From contig LS997565.1 in assembly GCA_000469685.2 (NCBI GenBank), positions 30,846,645 to 30,910,644 of the forward strand: a stretch of DNA of 64,000 nucleotides, written 5' to 3'. The translations under genes were made by a program, and so were the position numbers. The stretch is from Haemonchus contortus. Taxonomy: Eukaryota > Nematoda > Chromadorea > Rhabditida > Trichostrongylidae. Positions 36,579 through 48,000 of the stretch are shown one piece after another (the first letter of the stretch is position 1; each line of letters starts with the position of its first letter). The notes beneath the pieces were generated by a model. The model ran no database searches, was not told where the DNA came from, and saw only the letters and a list, made by a program, of their open reading frames with translations.

Positions 36579-36654
36579 TTTCCTGCATTATGAGCTGCTC
36601 CTGCAAGGACCGAAGCTTATCGGTCCCTGCAGGAGCAGCTCATAATGCAGGAAA
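36579..36654. repeat. 76-bp near-perfect palindrome
   Basis: Two 35-bp arms (left arm starting TTTCCTGCATTATGAGCTGC) differ at one position and are separated by a 6-bp loop. No gene or transposon end recognised. Confidence 0.85.
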
Positions 36655-36847
36655 TTTCACAAAGAGACATTTCTAAATGTGGAAGTTTTATTTAGCTGAT
36701 AACCTTTTCACCAGTCACTCCCGCTTGGGCTGGTGAAGAATACAGCTTTCATTTACAGTTATTTTTGTACACTCTGTTATCACTAGAGGCTGAGATGTAG
36801 CCACCTAATAATCCACGCTCGCCTTTAGGTCAGATCCTCTTCGACAA

Positions 36848-36892
36848 CCGTGCCCACGCAGTGAAGGCAATGGCTTTCGCTGCGTGGGCACG
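36848..36892. repeat. Short hairpin
   Basis: CGTGCCCACGCAGTGAAGG pairs with CTTTCGCTGCGTGGGCACG around a loop of about 6 nt, two mismatched positions. Confidence 0.75.
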
Positions 36893-38002
36893 TCCCTACA
36901 GAGGCTTGTTTTTGAGGCCCATGTCTATTTTTTTGAAACTAGCGATCCGGCGTTTGGCAATGCTGATGGAAATGGTGTTCTCTGTCAGTGCACTGATGAT
37001 GTTGCGAACGATTGAGCTCTCTCCAGTGTGGCAAAATCATTCATATAAGATGATGGCTTGAGAATGTTCTTCTGGAATAAAGACCGTGAGTTAATTTTAT
37101 GAACGCATCCTGGCTGTAAGTACATATCACGGAAAAGCTTAAGAGTTGATTTAAAACCATCGCCTAATGGGTTATGGGTACCGGTCAGAAATCGAAAACT
37201 CTGTAACTCTCACAAAAAAATTGGCTGTAGACGTTTTCAAGACCACACGTCTGGTGCGTACTATATAGTAGCTACTGGCGATGATCTGTCTTCAGTAGGC
37301 TCGAAAATACACCGCTATAAAGGGATGAACAGAGGCTGTTCGGTGCTTAAGAGACGATCATAGTAAGAAGCAGACCGTAAACATGGTGCATCCTTCTGGG
37401 GATTTCGATCTAGCACCTACACCTCGGGACGGCGATAAAATTGGCGCTTATTAATGGTTGATTTATTATTCCGGCTCATGCCGATGATGGTAACGACGAA
37501 CTGAGACTCATCTAATCCAGACCTGACTATCAAAACAAGTGCAAGTCATTCAATAAGCTGAGCGGTCTTGAAAATTAGGCGATAGATCGCCCAAGTATCA
37601 ATTTCTGTCATGAAACGTTAAAAACTTCATTAGTTGATTCGGCAAAATTGAAAACAGTAGAATGCGAGGCGTTGCCAGTTGGGCGTAGAAGGCATGCTCA
37701 AATGCGATAAGTACAAAACTCATCATGAAAACTGCACTCGCTTCGAATTTGTGAAAAATACAATTTCTAAAGCAATTCCCTCCGCTGATCTGAGCAAAAG
37801 CGAAACGAATCACAAGTACATTCATATATAATTAGATTATATGACAGTTTTCGTTGTTTGTTAACCACCAACATATCCCAGTTGGAACAAACCCACAAAA
37901 TTTATCCCTTTGAATGATACTCCTTAGCCCATTGACGGCGAAAATGAGATGGCAAACGTATGTAATAGCTAGCTACATTTGTCTGCTCCTAAGACCATCA
38001 CG

Positions 38003-38352
38003 TGTGTGGCGCAGTAGGAACGAAATTGTCGCATCGCGGCGAGAGAGACGTCGCGTGCGAAGGAATGTGGTTGAATGCAGCAGCAAATAAGAAATTCAGG
38101 TACAGAAGACCCGTCAGCAAAACCATGCCAAAAGTAATAATAGTGTCAAAAGTTGAGTTGTATGAAGAATGCCAGAACTTGTATAATGAGGCAAATGGTC
38201 CGCGACAGCCGCATGTGGCGTACCGATTTCACAAGACCGTTCCTACTGCCCGTCTCCCGACCGTTACTTTTACATTTCAGTTCCGAATGACTTCCGCACA
38301 GTTGCCATTTGCAAGCAAATTAATAAAATCGCTCTCCAGCACGTGCTCATAA
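38003..38352 (+). repeat. Second copy of the dispersed repeat (empty site), with a 116-codon open frame
   Basis: It matches the repeat at 33.7-34.4 kb but lacks the MITE. One plus-strand frame is open from 38002 to 38352 (contains ELYEECQNLYNEANG), but it has no family resemblance I can name and the other copy does not keep it open. Treated as a repeat, not a gene. Confidence 0.5.
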
Positions 38353-39102
38353 CACAACAAAAGTTTGATCCACTGAATCTTTTCACCGGATCTCCCTTCA
38401 TTACATAGGGAATGGGTTGAAAGCTGAAATAGTGGTACTTTTGGAATCGTTCACCCTTCTTTCAGAATGGTACCACAGATTCGACTACCATTCAGACAGC
38501 ACGAGCATTTGAACGCGTGACTGCCCTACATCTGTGTACGATAATTAGATGGGGCCAGCTGACGATTGGCACTGTTATACTCCCAGGCGATTACGATATC
38601 AATCAACAAATCCCGAATAGGTGGAAGTCTTGGCAGGCCCGGTGCTCAATCAGTGTAATACACTATGAGTATGTATTGACGGTGAATGAAAAAACTTTTT
38701 TCTGTGGCATCATTCATAACTGACTGAAATGGTTTTTTTTTCTTGAAAGGGAAGACTTGTTTGCAATTGCAAGGAATGCCCTCAATTCCAGTTGTGGCTT
38801 CTATGGCCTTGGCCAATGTAAAGGTGGAAGTGTGCTTCAAACCATCCTCGCGAGGTGCTCATCTTCGCTTGTTTTCATCGGAGTGTGATACTCAATGCTG
38901 CGTCTTCAGTGCTTGAAGTTTTGTTGTACACAAATCCACAAAACCAAGTGAAATGAGGTATTTGTGCTTTAAAAAGAATTCAAAATTCTCAAGCGAGAAC
39001 AACAGTGAATTAGGAGATCCTAGCCATAGTAATATGAATTCGAGAAAGCAAAGGCACAGCTTACAATTATTTCGAAGTGCCCATCTCAAGGCATAAAAGA
39101 GG

Positions 39103-39210
39103 CATATCAAAGAGATTCTGCTCCACGGTACAAAGACACATGGAGGTCCCACTTAAAAAAGCCGGACCTCTATGTGTCTTTGTACCGTGGAGCAGAATCT
39201 CTTTGAGATG
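39103..39210. repeat. 108-bp hairpin with 47-bp arms
   Basis: Left arm 39103-39149 and right arm 39164-39210 are complementary apart from about two positions (core CTGCTCCACGGTACAAAGAC), with a 14-nt A-rich loop. Confidence 0.85.
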
Positions 39211-39859
39211 ACTTTTTCACAAGAGAGAGCTGCATTCAAGGAAGATCCCAGTGTGATTCTTTGTGCTGATGCCCCTTTGTGCCATCTTCTTGCCTGTGTT
39301 TTCCTCGTCACTTATTTTCACAGAGAGATGAGTTTTTCCGTGAGCATGAGCGCAGCTATATGGCTTCTTCCTTTTTCTTCCTTCTGAAATGTTTCCTTAT
39401 TCTTATTTGTTGACATAGGAACATTGCCTTAAGGTTTATTGCTTTTGTGGAGTATGGTATCAACTCAACCTCAACCTTTGCTAGTTCCGATGTGTATTCT
39501 CATTTAGCTCGATAATGCGTATTTTGACTGAATTAACTCGTAGTCCAGCTTAGATCATATGTGTTATGTTAGCTTGACCTATTCTTTACTTAGTCCAAGT
39601 TGGCTGAATGTTTGACTTGAATTACGCTCGTTTTGGGAATGCTACACTATCCTTTTTCTTTCCCCTTTCTAGGAAGCGGAGTTTGTGTGGTTTAGTCTTT
39701 TCCTAGCACCTCAGTCTTCCGTTCCTGCTGGCTGTGTCCTTTCCAAGTTTGGACGATTTTGGCGCAGTAGAACAAGTGCAATAAATTCTTATTTCAAAGG
39801 CACAGTTCACGATCAAGTGGCTTGAAAGATATCTCCCCAGGATAACTTCGTGGTCACCT

Positions 39860-40075
39860 CTTATACAATATATGGTGCTGTCAGGTTGGGAAACGGACTA
39901 GTTGGGGCGTTATAAAGGCTCGAAGATTGTTCCATGTGTGTCCGAGGACGAGTTTCAACTGCTTTGTAGTAGAGGTTGCACAATTCACAAGGGACCCCAT
40001 GAGAGAAGTTCAAATAACTTGTCATAACCCATAGCGACAGTGAAAGGCAATTTTGCACAGTTCTGGCTTGATGTA
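39860..40075 (-). repeat. Dispersed repeat R2, reversed copy
   Basis: On the minus strand it reads GTTATGACAAGTTATTTGAAC, CATGGGGTCCCTTGTGAAT, GTTGAAACTCGTCC and CCAACTAGTCCGTTTCCCAACC, collinear with the 13.8-14.1 kb copy. Confidence 0.5.
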
Positions 40076-41409
40076 CTCAACTCTTTATTGATTCTGCTCC
40101 TCTGTATCGTTTCGTCCCCCTTTTTTTATGATACTTATTGGGATCACAGGCAAAATTTACAGTGTCCTTCCGTTTCCTGCATGCGAATTATCGCACATTG
40201 CATTGAATGAGCCTTTTCATCTCAAGATATTAGGGGTTATACACCGGTGACTACGCATTTACAAGATAACTTACCTGTACAGCTAATTGTTAACGAATGA
40301 GAAGAAATTAATACAACGGTTTTGTTCAAAATGTTTGTAAATTTGAGTGCTCATAAGTTTGGGGAATCCTGTACATATATTGACCATAAAATACTCAGAT
40401 AACTAGTCTATAAATACAAATCTCAGTTGAATTCAGTTGTCAGTATTGTGGAAGGTCACACGTTCACGTTCTACTTGAAATGCAGGATTTATATAGATAA
40501 ATGATATTCTTGTCCATTTTCTCCGATGGAAAGGCACTATTCCTTTCATGGATCAGACCATCTCATCAATGAGCCAAAGGATTTCCAACCGACGTCTTAT
40601 CGGTATCGGTTGGAAACTAATTGGCTTACTAATGCCATCAGTTAGCAAGACTAGCGTATCACTGCGGTTCCTAAATCTTGGGAGATGGTGTTTCTCAATA
40701 TTCGATCGGCGAACTATTTCGGGGCTGAAATCCTCACAGCCGTCCGTCCTCATACAAGTTGAGTGCACAGAGATCCGATTATCCATTCGACGAGGTTCGT
40801 TAGCCGACTGTAATTCTCATCTTCGTCCTGCTCACAGATAGATCAATCCATCAGAAGGGTCCGATAACGACTGAGTGAAACATTTTTTGTTGTCCTCCAA
40901 ACAACGAATCGCCAATAGCAGTACATATTTTTGCTAACTCTTCTAGGAACCGCAGTGATATGCTAGTCGGTAGATTACCAGCTTTGGTGGGACACCTCAA
41001 CGGAGGTGAGTTCCCCGAACATGCTTTTGACGGGCAACCGAGAACTACATCAGTGATAAGTTTACATCCGTATCGTTCCAACGCTATCTAAACATTCAAA
41101 GATCATTGAAAGTGTGAGCTTATCGTGTCAGACGCTGTAGACAGATTTTTCTTGAAATGATATAGCATCCGGGAAAAAATGGTGGGATGTGGTGGGCGGA
41201 CGGGAAAACCGCATACACCCACCTCATCCTCATTAATCGCATCTACACTAATGGAATCAAAGGTTTCTCTCAGATCGATGGTTGTCCGTGATAAAGCAAC
41301 TTAGGGTTCCCCCGTTATTTTATTGTGGCCTTGTAGAAGCATGGTTGGGCAGGCCCCATTAGACACTATTCGTTAGCAGACTACTAGGAATAAGGCAAGT
41401 GAAATGATA

Positions 41410-42005
41410 TTAGGTTGATGCATAATTATTGCAGATTTTTTCCAGCAAATTTTACTTAAAGAAGCTATAGAAATACTAAGCAAAAACATATTCAAATAGT
41501 TACTCCGGAATTTATTCGGCATCTACGTCAAGCACTGCTTCCCAGCACTGATTAGTTAGTCGGATCCCAATAGCGAAGAAGTTTTGAACCTTACGGGCGA
41601 TCCAGGACTTGACATCGGCCATCAAGTCATCCAAATCGACGTAACTTCTATTCTCTAGCCATTTTTTCGATGAATCGCTGACGAGATAATTCATGAGAGA
41701 TTCTGCTGGTGAATATGGGAGATTTAGGGGCAGATTCCATTTCTTGGGTTGGCTCTGGCTGATTGTTCGATCGCCGAAAAGTTACTAAGATCGCGGAATG
41801 ACTGTGCCACCTTCCAATTTTTCTCGAAGTAGTGTAGCCTAATTTCGCGAATATGCGGATGGTTTTTAAGTATATTCTTGTAGAGAAATGAATTGTAAAA
41901 ATCAAGTAGATCATTTCTAGAAAAAATCCGAACTCAATATTCGAATTCTATAGAGAGAGAAAAAAAAAGCCGTAAAAAATCCGCAATAATTATGCATCAA
42001 CCTAA
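41410..42005 (-). mobile_element. Deleted mariner element with intact terminal repeats and TA duplication
   Basis: The ends form a 32-bp inverted repeat with one mismatch (TTAGGTTGATGCATAATTAT... and its complement), flanked by TA at 41408-41409 and 42006-42007. Inside, on the minus strand, 41512-41694 encodes a mariner transposase C-terminus (KKWLENRS ... FFAIGIRLTNQCWEAVLD). Further up, near 41.75-41.9 kb, a frame-broken N-terminal-like piece is visible. At 596 bp, against about 1.3 kb for a full mariner, the catalytic core is deleted, so it would be mobilised only in trans. Confidence 0.85.
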
Positions 42006-43831
42006 TAGTAAGTCATAGCACAGGCAAAATGAGCATAGTAACCTTTAAGTGAGAGACCAGATAGCGCCACTGTGTGCTGGTATTGGACAGGATGGACAGT
42101 CATGTGTATGACTTATCCGCTCGAGATGATTCTTTACAGGCAATCGGACTCCGAGCAGGCGTAATGAAGCAGGAAATTGGCCTCGCTCCAGACATCATAT
42201 AGTAAGGAGATGGGACGGAACATTGGTGAGCACGGAGATGGCAAATTGCGCGGCGAATAGATTTCCTGATTTCCATGCCCTCCTCATGTCTATCGAATTC
42301 ATGTGCTTGGTTATGACCAGCTTTAACTTTGGGCTTCGTTGCTGTTTGTGTCTATGCTTTTATGTCTTGGTTATAAACGCCAGGGTTGTCCGAATCACTA
42401 AGAATTTCGCCGAGCAGTTCTCTGCGGGCATTTCCGGACGCACCAATGTACCTATACCCCGTGAGGGGTAGGAGGAGTTACTGGGAAAGAGATCACAGAG
42501 ATACCGGTATGGGTTTCATCATGCTTCGCCCTGCTCGGATGCTTCGTCAACGTCTACCACTCTTCTTCACTTGCCTCCCCATTGTCTATAGTGATTGGAC
42601 TAGGGCAATTGACTTCTTCACAAGTACCTCTTATCCACAACTTGCACGCTCATAACTACATACCGAATGAATGCTTCTCCTTTACAATCCACACATATTC
42701 AGTTTAGCAGATGAGGCGAAATACTCGCAGTATTCCTCTTTATTTATGACTATCGTGGACATATGGCACTGGGCAGTTGTTGTACGACGTTATAATCGAA
42801 ATCTTCTTGAAGCCTTTGGAAGACGAAAAAATTCACTTATGTTATGATTTGGTTTCGTTGAGAAGATGTCTCCCAAACAAGTATATCAGTCATGGTGATG
42901 GATGGGAGAGCCTCCCAGATTATCCCAATTTATTAGTATTTAGAGAAAGGAATTTGAGCCCTTTTGCAAACTTTATAGGTCGTAATTTCTTGAAAAGCGC
43001 CTGTACCTTCACTTCACAGAATGTTAAAAACATCAAATGTGAATCCGAGCACCTAAAAGTTCGTCAGGGAAAAAATTCAAATGAAAAGTGCATACGATGT
43101 GGTTGGTCGTGATAATTTTACTCGTGGTAGACTCTTCTTCTTATTTTTTTTGCAAATTTTGCGTTCGTTGGTGTTTTTGCCTGCCCATGCTTCTGTAAGA
43201 AGTCCTAAAATCTTGTATTACAAAAGATCAAATCATCCGTAGGTAGTGGAAAATCGCTAAGGTCTTGGATGTGGCGTTACTGTTTGTCTGGTGTAGTTGT
43301 CAAGTGAATGCACCTGTCTTGCAAGTAATCGCATCATGAATCCGATTCTAGACAGCACTAATCCTTTTCCTCGTCTGTTACCAAATTAGGAATATTTGGC
43401 TGCTCCCAGCGGTCAATACCTTCTCAAGTTCGTTGTAATTAAATAAACAAACAAGTATGATAACTGCATAAGGACCAAAAAAACGCTAGTGTCAACCTAG
43501 CTCCCTCAAATCTGTCGCTGCCAGATGGAGGAGGAGAGAATGAAAAGAAATGCCATACGCATACTTCCGGAGCCAAGGATGGAATCTAGTGTAGCGCTCC
43601 AGTTATTCTACGAAGTTGACGTCGTGAAATGAATGAATGGCACGTCCACTTTGTCATGATCGGCGTCGAAAGCTTTTATTTTGCTTCCTTCCAACAGAGG
43701 GCACATCCTATGCAGCCACTTCACCGTGATAACAGCAACTCTTGAAAATGTGTTGCAGCAGCATATTAGAGCGTTGGAACTCAATTTCGTCGAGCTAGAA
43801 TGCAAGGATTGAAAACCTCTTGTTTGAACTC

Positions 43832-44487
43832 AAAGGCACCGTTCACGATATAAAGGTTACTGAGTTCTTCCTTTAGGAATACTGGGTGGTAGAAGAGACC
43901 CTCTCGCTTCCACAATCTCGGCGCTTAGGGCATAGTGGAAGCCCCGTTGTTGCCGTAGTTCGCGTTCCCGCCTCTCTATCGGTGTCACGTCAGACGAGTG
44001 TCGAGACAATACAGATTGCTATTAATCGTTCTAGGACCCACACAAATTCAGCTAATATCCGAGTAATGAGGCGATGTTTTTCTCCAATTCTTTTTTCCTC
44101 TGTTTTTCTTTTTTGCTGCCGCGTTCCCTTATTTAATTTCCTACTCCTAGAGGCTGAAAAAGGTGAGCTGCTTTTGCTGTTACTAGGGTTTTTTGTTAAT
44201 TTATGCTTATGAGTGAATGAATTTTTGCTTACCATTGTCTGTTATTCGCACCAGGACCCAAACGCGCGCAGTGAAACGCACTGTTTAGCTTGTCCGGACG
44301 CCCCACTCTTCAATTTTCTGGTTCCATTCTCGTCCAGCCCCCTTTTTAACGTTTTTTCGAATCCTTTTTTTCACTTTGGAAACACCGATGCACGCAGTTT
44401 CTTCACCTCAGTCGCACTAGTTTCGATCTTGTCTTCCATTTTTCATCATAATCTGGATTCCCCAAAATTATCGTGAACTGTGCCTTT
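43832..44487. mobile_element. MITE with AAAGGCAC terminal repeats
   Basis: A 656-bp segment bounded by AAAGGCACCGTTCACGATA (43832) and its near-complement TATCGTGAACTGTGCCTTT (44469-44487). No transposase is visible. A lone end of the same family (AAAGGCACAGTTCACGATC) sits at about 39797. The element is flanked on both sides by a 59-bp direct repeat (43771-43829 and 44491-44549, starting GCGTTGGAACTCAATT). Confidence 0.6.
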
Positions 44488-45082
44488 AAAGCGTTGGAAC
44501 TCAATTCTGTCGAGCTAGAATGCAAGGATTGAAAACCTCTTGGTTGAATTTAGTTTTTGAAAGAACGACTCGTCAGACATCATAATTCGTATTGGGGTCT
44601 TAACTTCATAGAATTGCCTACAATTTCTGTTCCAGACTTTGCAGACCTCAGTCGAAAAGCCCCCTCGATCTTTTCCTTTCGCCGTTCTTTTCCCGAATCG
44701 TTCCAAGACGTCTTAAATGCAATCTACTTATCAAGCGTTCCTGGAGGGTGATAAATTTTCAACATCTATTGCTTCTCTCTTTCATTCCGATGTGCGATAG
44801 CTGTGATGCTGCTCAAAAGCGAGAATGGAGCGAGTTCATTGAAGTTTTTCAAGGTTTACTCAGTGAGAAAACAGCATTCCTATTGAGGTTCAACTGTGCT
44901 ACGTTAAGTTCATGGGAATGAAAAGTCAGTCAGCAATTCAGCAAGTTCACTCGTAAGAAGCAGATGAAGGAGATGGAATTAATTGTACATCGAAATCTAA
45001 CCGAGCTAAAAACCAATGATTTTCAATGAAAGTGAAGTATACAATTTTTTTTAGTCTTTGTTGAGCACCCTATGAGACCTTT

Positions 45083-48000
45083 TCAAAGTTGTTTAAGGGC
45101 TTTGTCAAGCAGATCGAATGTGATTTCAACGTGCGGCTTGTCATACACTAATGATGGTCGGAAACGCAATGACTTCTCTCCACATCCACCACAATGCAGG
45201 CCAAGACTGATTGCCTGAAAGAAATGGTGGGGAATTCCGAGAACAATGCCTTGTTAGGAGGGACCCTAATGGAAATCTCCTCCGCTTACCTTCTCCACAA
45301 ATTGATCTCGAACTGAAGCATTAGGGAAGTCCATGGCGGCGAATGTTCCCCTTCCACGGGCTTGGCTGACTATCGATGAATGATTCGCCTAAAAAAACAT
45401 CTCGTCCATCCCCTACTCACCCGGAAGCCCTTTTTTCAAAGAGGACGTCACCTGTAGTTTTGCCAGTTCTTTTTGGAACATTTCTCCTACTTTCTTAGTT
45501 TTCTCGATGAGGTTGTCTCGCTTGATGACTTCGATCACTTTCTCCAGAAGGAACAGTTTTGAAGGATCTCCCATCCAAGTGTTGTAAATTCGGTATCCCT
45601 GCAAGCTACAGTTCAGATGCTCTCGCTCCACCATATGAAAATGACCCGCAAACCTCTTTTACACGAAGGTGTTCTCTGTAGAAATATCCACCGGTAATGA
45701 GTTTCTTTGAGAAGGTGACGATATCGGGAGGTGTCTCAAGGTTCCAGTGGCTATGTGCCCACATATCACCCGTTCCTCCGCCACCAGTTTGCACCTGAAC
45801 AATCGGATAAGGTACTGGTTAGCAGTGAGCTATTCACCTTTTGTGATGAAAGGATGTGTAGTAGAGCTCCATAAGACCCTCTAACTCTTTTTTCCCAGCC
45901 TTATACCAGAGTGAGCCACACGAGCTGGAAAAAGGAAAACCTACGGATAGTAGGAACAATGAGTAGAAGCCTCTGAGTGTGATGCCAAAATAAGGAGTTT
46001 GGGAGTAGATCGGGAAAATTTTCTTTACTACTTTGTTAGCGAAGCTTTCTTTCCAACACCCCAACGAACTCACCACCAAATGCATTCGTCACAATAGCTT
46101 CAACTCGCTTTGAAGCAGTGGGATCGTGTAAGGAAAATTGAATCACCTCGTCAACAATGAAGACAATGCCATTATCAGCGGCGATCTTCTGCAACTCTTT
46201 GAAGAAAGCCGGGCTTCCATAGTTGTCCCCACCTTCGGCTTGAATGGGCTCCACGATAATCGCAGCCACATCGTGTTCCTAAAGTAGAGCATCTGAATCA
46301 AGTGAATCCATGAATTGATAAGGATATGATGGAAAAGTTTGAGCAGGTGAGCTCCAATTGAACAACCTTGGAGAAGTTGAGAAGTTCATGCGTACTGGGG
46401 ATTCGTTACCCTCACAGTTCTGAAGAACTGTACCCGATGATTGTTCGACAATGGTCTGGGGAACGCTCATTCCATGGCATAAAAAGAAATGCTCATAAGG
46501 AACTTACCTTCTTTTTCCATTCAGCAATTTTTTCCCGAACGTCCTTTAGGCACTCTTTGTCTTGGGCGTCATTGTATTGTTTGTTGTCAGCCAGTGGGTA
46601 CTTGTATCGAGGGAACTTCGCAATGGGCCAATCAAATGCTGGGATGTCGACCTAAATCGAATCCTAGTAAGGTTACTTTTTCAAGGAGTACGAATCTCAA
46701 CCAATAACTCGTTATGTCGCTCTATTGTAATCTGAATCTGCAGCTTTTACAAACAATTACAGCATGGGAACACAAGGTGCCAAGAGCGGTACAGCGCTGC
46801 TGTAGACTAAACTTTTGTAATGAAAAAAAGTTAGAGGGGAAGTCTCAAAGGAAGCATACTTCTATACCTTCTACTTCTATACAAATCTTGAATAATAGTA
46901 ATCTCAGGTACTGATAATCAAGTGTGACTTTTGGTCAGTTTGTTTGAATTTGTTGTGTGTATTCATCGGGCCTTCATAGTTCCTGTTCCGCTAGACGTAG
47001 AGGAACTAGACGTTAAAAATGAAGTGCATGAGGCAAGGTGGGAGCACAGATGCTTCGTGTTAACAGTTGGACCATGGGGCTTAACTGGGTATGTGGGGTT
47101 TGAAGGGATCGTAGGCGATCAGAAACCACACTGAGGTAGGAGATCAGAAACCAGTGCAATAAAAACTGATAAGGGCCGAGAATGCTCGTTGTAGTGTAAG
47201 CATCACTACATGACTTCATCTTTCCGTTACCACTGCAGCTTTGTTTCTAAACTGGATGAAGTAGGGTGTAAATGGATCGTAACCAATGGGTTACAAAAAT
47301 TGGAGACAGCTTGCGCAGATGAATGAAAGCAAAAGTCGCGTGGGTCTTCAAACAACCAGTGCTCATGTACCTTCGACTGTTTAATATGTTTTTATGATCA
47401 AATGGGATGGCAAAGTAGTCAAAATGTAGCTTAAGTAGCGGTCAACGTCGTCATCTTCTAAGAAAAAAAGTTGGTTCGTTCAGTCAAGTTTCTCCCAATA
47501 AGCGATTAAGCACAATAAATCTTTTTCACACAATAATGTATATGTATTGGTGCTTCTCCTCTATCACATTAACTAATTCGTTTTCAGTCCCTGTCTCGGG
47601 GCTCATCAGCGATTGTGGGGTGACAAAAACAAAATAAAGGAAAAGAACAGCATCGAAATTGCAATAACAAAGGAGTAAACAAACATGAAGAAAAAGACAA
47701 ACAAGTAAGAATAAATCAGAAAGAAATGGTAAGAATTATTTCCCCATTAAAAACCACCAACAATCTTGTGATCTCGACCGATGGTTCTTCTCCGTAAAAG
47801 GTTAGAGGTCATCGATAACGACTTCTTATAAGGTAGACAATCGACAACACTAGAAAGCACATCTCAGGGTTCGGTTGACCGACAATGTTGCTCATTTACA
47901 CAAACTTCGCAGCCCCAATAGACCCAATAAAGAGAGGAATAAAATCCTCGGTGGACTGTTGTTTTAAAGATCGGTAATAACCGATCGTGACTTCGTATTA

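Larger units (their letters stand above)
35900..45080. other. Intergenic repeat-rich stretch between the two genes
   Basis: Outside the hairpins, mariner, MITE and R2 copies listed separately, I see no coding region. The plus-strand open frames at 42.2-43.1 kb (up to 111 codons) carry no recognisable motifs and no splice-linked partners that I could find. Confidence 0.45.
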
